Below are positions 28,476 through 28,684 of a stretch of DNA of 28,684 nt, piece by piece (position 1 is the stretch's first letter; each line of letters begins with the position of its first letter). Origin of the DNA: Schoenoplectus triqueter. Lineage: Eukaryota > Streptophyta > Magnoliopsida > Poales > Cyperaceae. Below the pieces are notes generated by a model. That model was not told the DNA's origin, made no database searches, and saw only the letters and a program-made list of their open reading frames with translations. Location: the NCBI GenBank assembly GCA_964058805.1, contig CAXKVV010002134.1, forward strand, positions 1-28,684, given 5' to 3'. The position numbers were made by a program, and so were the translations under genes.

Positions 28476-28684
28476 TCGGTATGGGTTTTTCATAGGCCTT
28501 TTTGGGCTTTTAATTATTTGTTAAGGTTTTAATTATAAATGGACTTTGGCCCATAATTCAAATCCATAATTAACATTTAAAATCCAAATCAAATATATAT
28601 AATTGTCATCTATAATTATATTTTTCTCGGTTGTTGTTTCGGTGAATTTATACGACGTGTCCAACACGTTATAAATTTAATCTG

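Larger units (their letters stand above)
27636..28666 (-). mobile_element. Probable LTR of a second retrotransposon (minus orientation)
   Basis: On the minus strand the stretch starts TGTTGGACACG (from 28666) and ends ...CTAAAACCCAACA (to 27636), giving TGTTGG/CCAACA inverted ends and a length of about 1.03 kb. It contains a TATA box (TATAAATAG) with a pyrimidine-rich start region, then tandem repeats, the layout of U3-R-U5. The flanks ctgat and cgtta do not form a target duplication, and no standard primer-binding site is evident next to 27636. It could therefore be the LTR of a larger element cut by the window, or a decayed solo LTR. The minus-strand frame at 27913-28098 lies within it and is probably not a gene. 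Confidence 0.5.

Noticed and set aside
1..28684. tRNA, rRNA or other structured RNA genes
   Set aside because: No cloverleaf with A/B-box sequence and no rRNA-like block was recognised on either strand by eye; a covariance-model scan would be needed to exclude them fully.

Overview
This window looks like a plant nuclear genome, probably a eudicot: it is AT-rich, introns are GT-AG, and the repeats are of plant types (CACTA, hAT-like and foldback MITEs, Copia-type LTR, L1 LINE). I could not identify the species. I see one intact protein-coding gene; almost everything else is mobile DNA in various states of decay.

Layout. 271-1589 is a non-autonomous hAT-like element with matching terminal inverted repeats (TIRs) and an 8-bp target duplication. 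1978-3676 (minus strand) is a complete three-exon YUCCA-type flavin monooxygenase of 422 residues, the rate-limiting enzyme of auxin synthesis, with a TATA box and an RY motif (CATGCATG) upstream. 4573-4776 is a small TIR element with a perfect 9-bp target duplication. 5320-5697 may be an LTR fragment, 6227-6390 is a GC-rich CGGTCC-repeat block, and 6618-6881 is a decayed foldback element. 8060-10040 contains CACTA-type subterminal repeats wrapped around an L1-type LINE remnant. 10041-13196 is an unusual cluster of six short inverted-repeat elements of one superfamily (plus an unrelated foldback element), separated by TA/TC microsatellites. 13200-15150 is quiet intergenic sequence.

15154-22227 is a complete but dead CACTA (En/Spm) transposon of about 7.1 kb with a TAT target duplication. 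In order it carries a broken TNP2 transposase, a Ptta/En/Spm-like second ORF, a Ulp1/C48-like protease remnant and, on the opposite strand, a piece that looks like a captured NAC-domain gene. A MITE is nested inside it. 22951-23345 is another MITE, and 23799-24111 is a second hAT-like element with a perfect 8-bp target duplication and GGGTC tandem repeats. From 25943 to the end there is a Copia-type 5' LTR with primer-binding site, a leader-like region with strong hairpins and tandem repeats, a G-box-rich tandem repeat, and a probable ~1 kb LTR in minus orientation.

The most interesting signal is the MITE superfamily. Each terminus carries a short perfect or near-perfect palindrome whose core differs between subfamilies while staying self-complementary (TGCT-TCGCGA-AGCA, TGCT-TTGCAA-AGCA, TGCT-ATGCAT-AGCA). 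That pattern suggests the dyad itself is functional. All family assignments come from motif recognition by eye; no database search was run.
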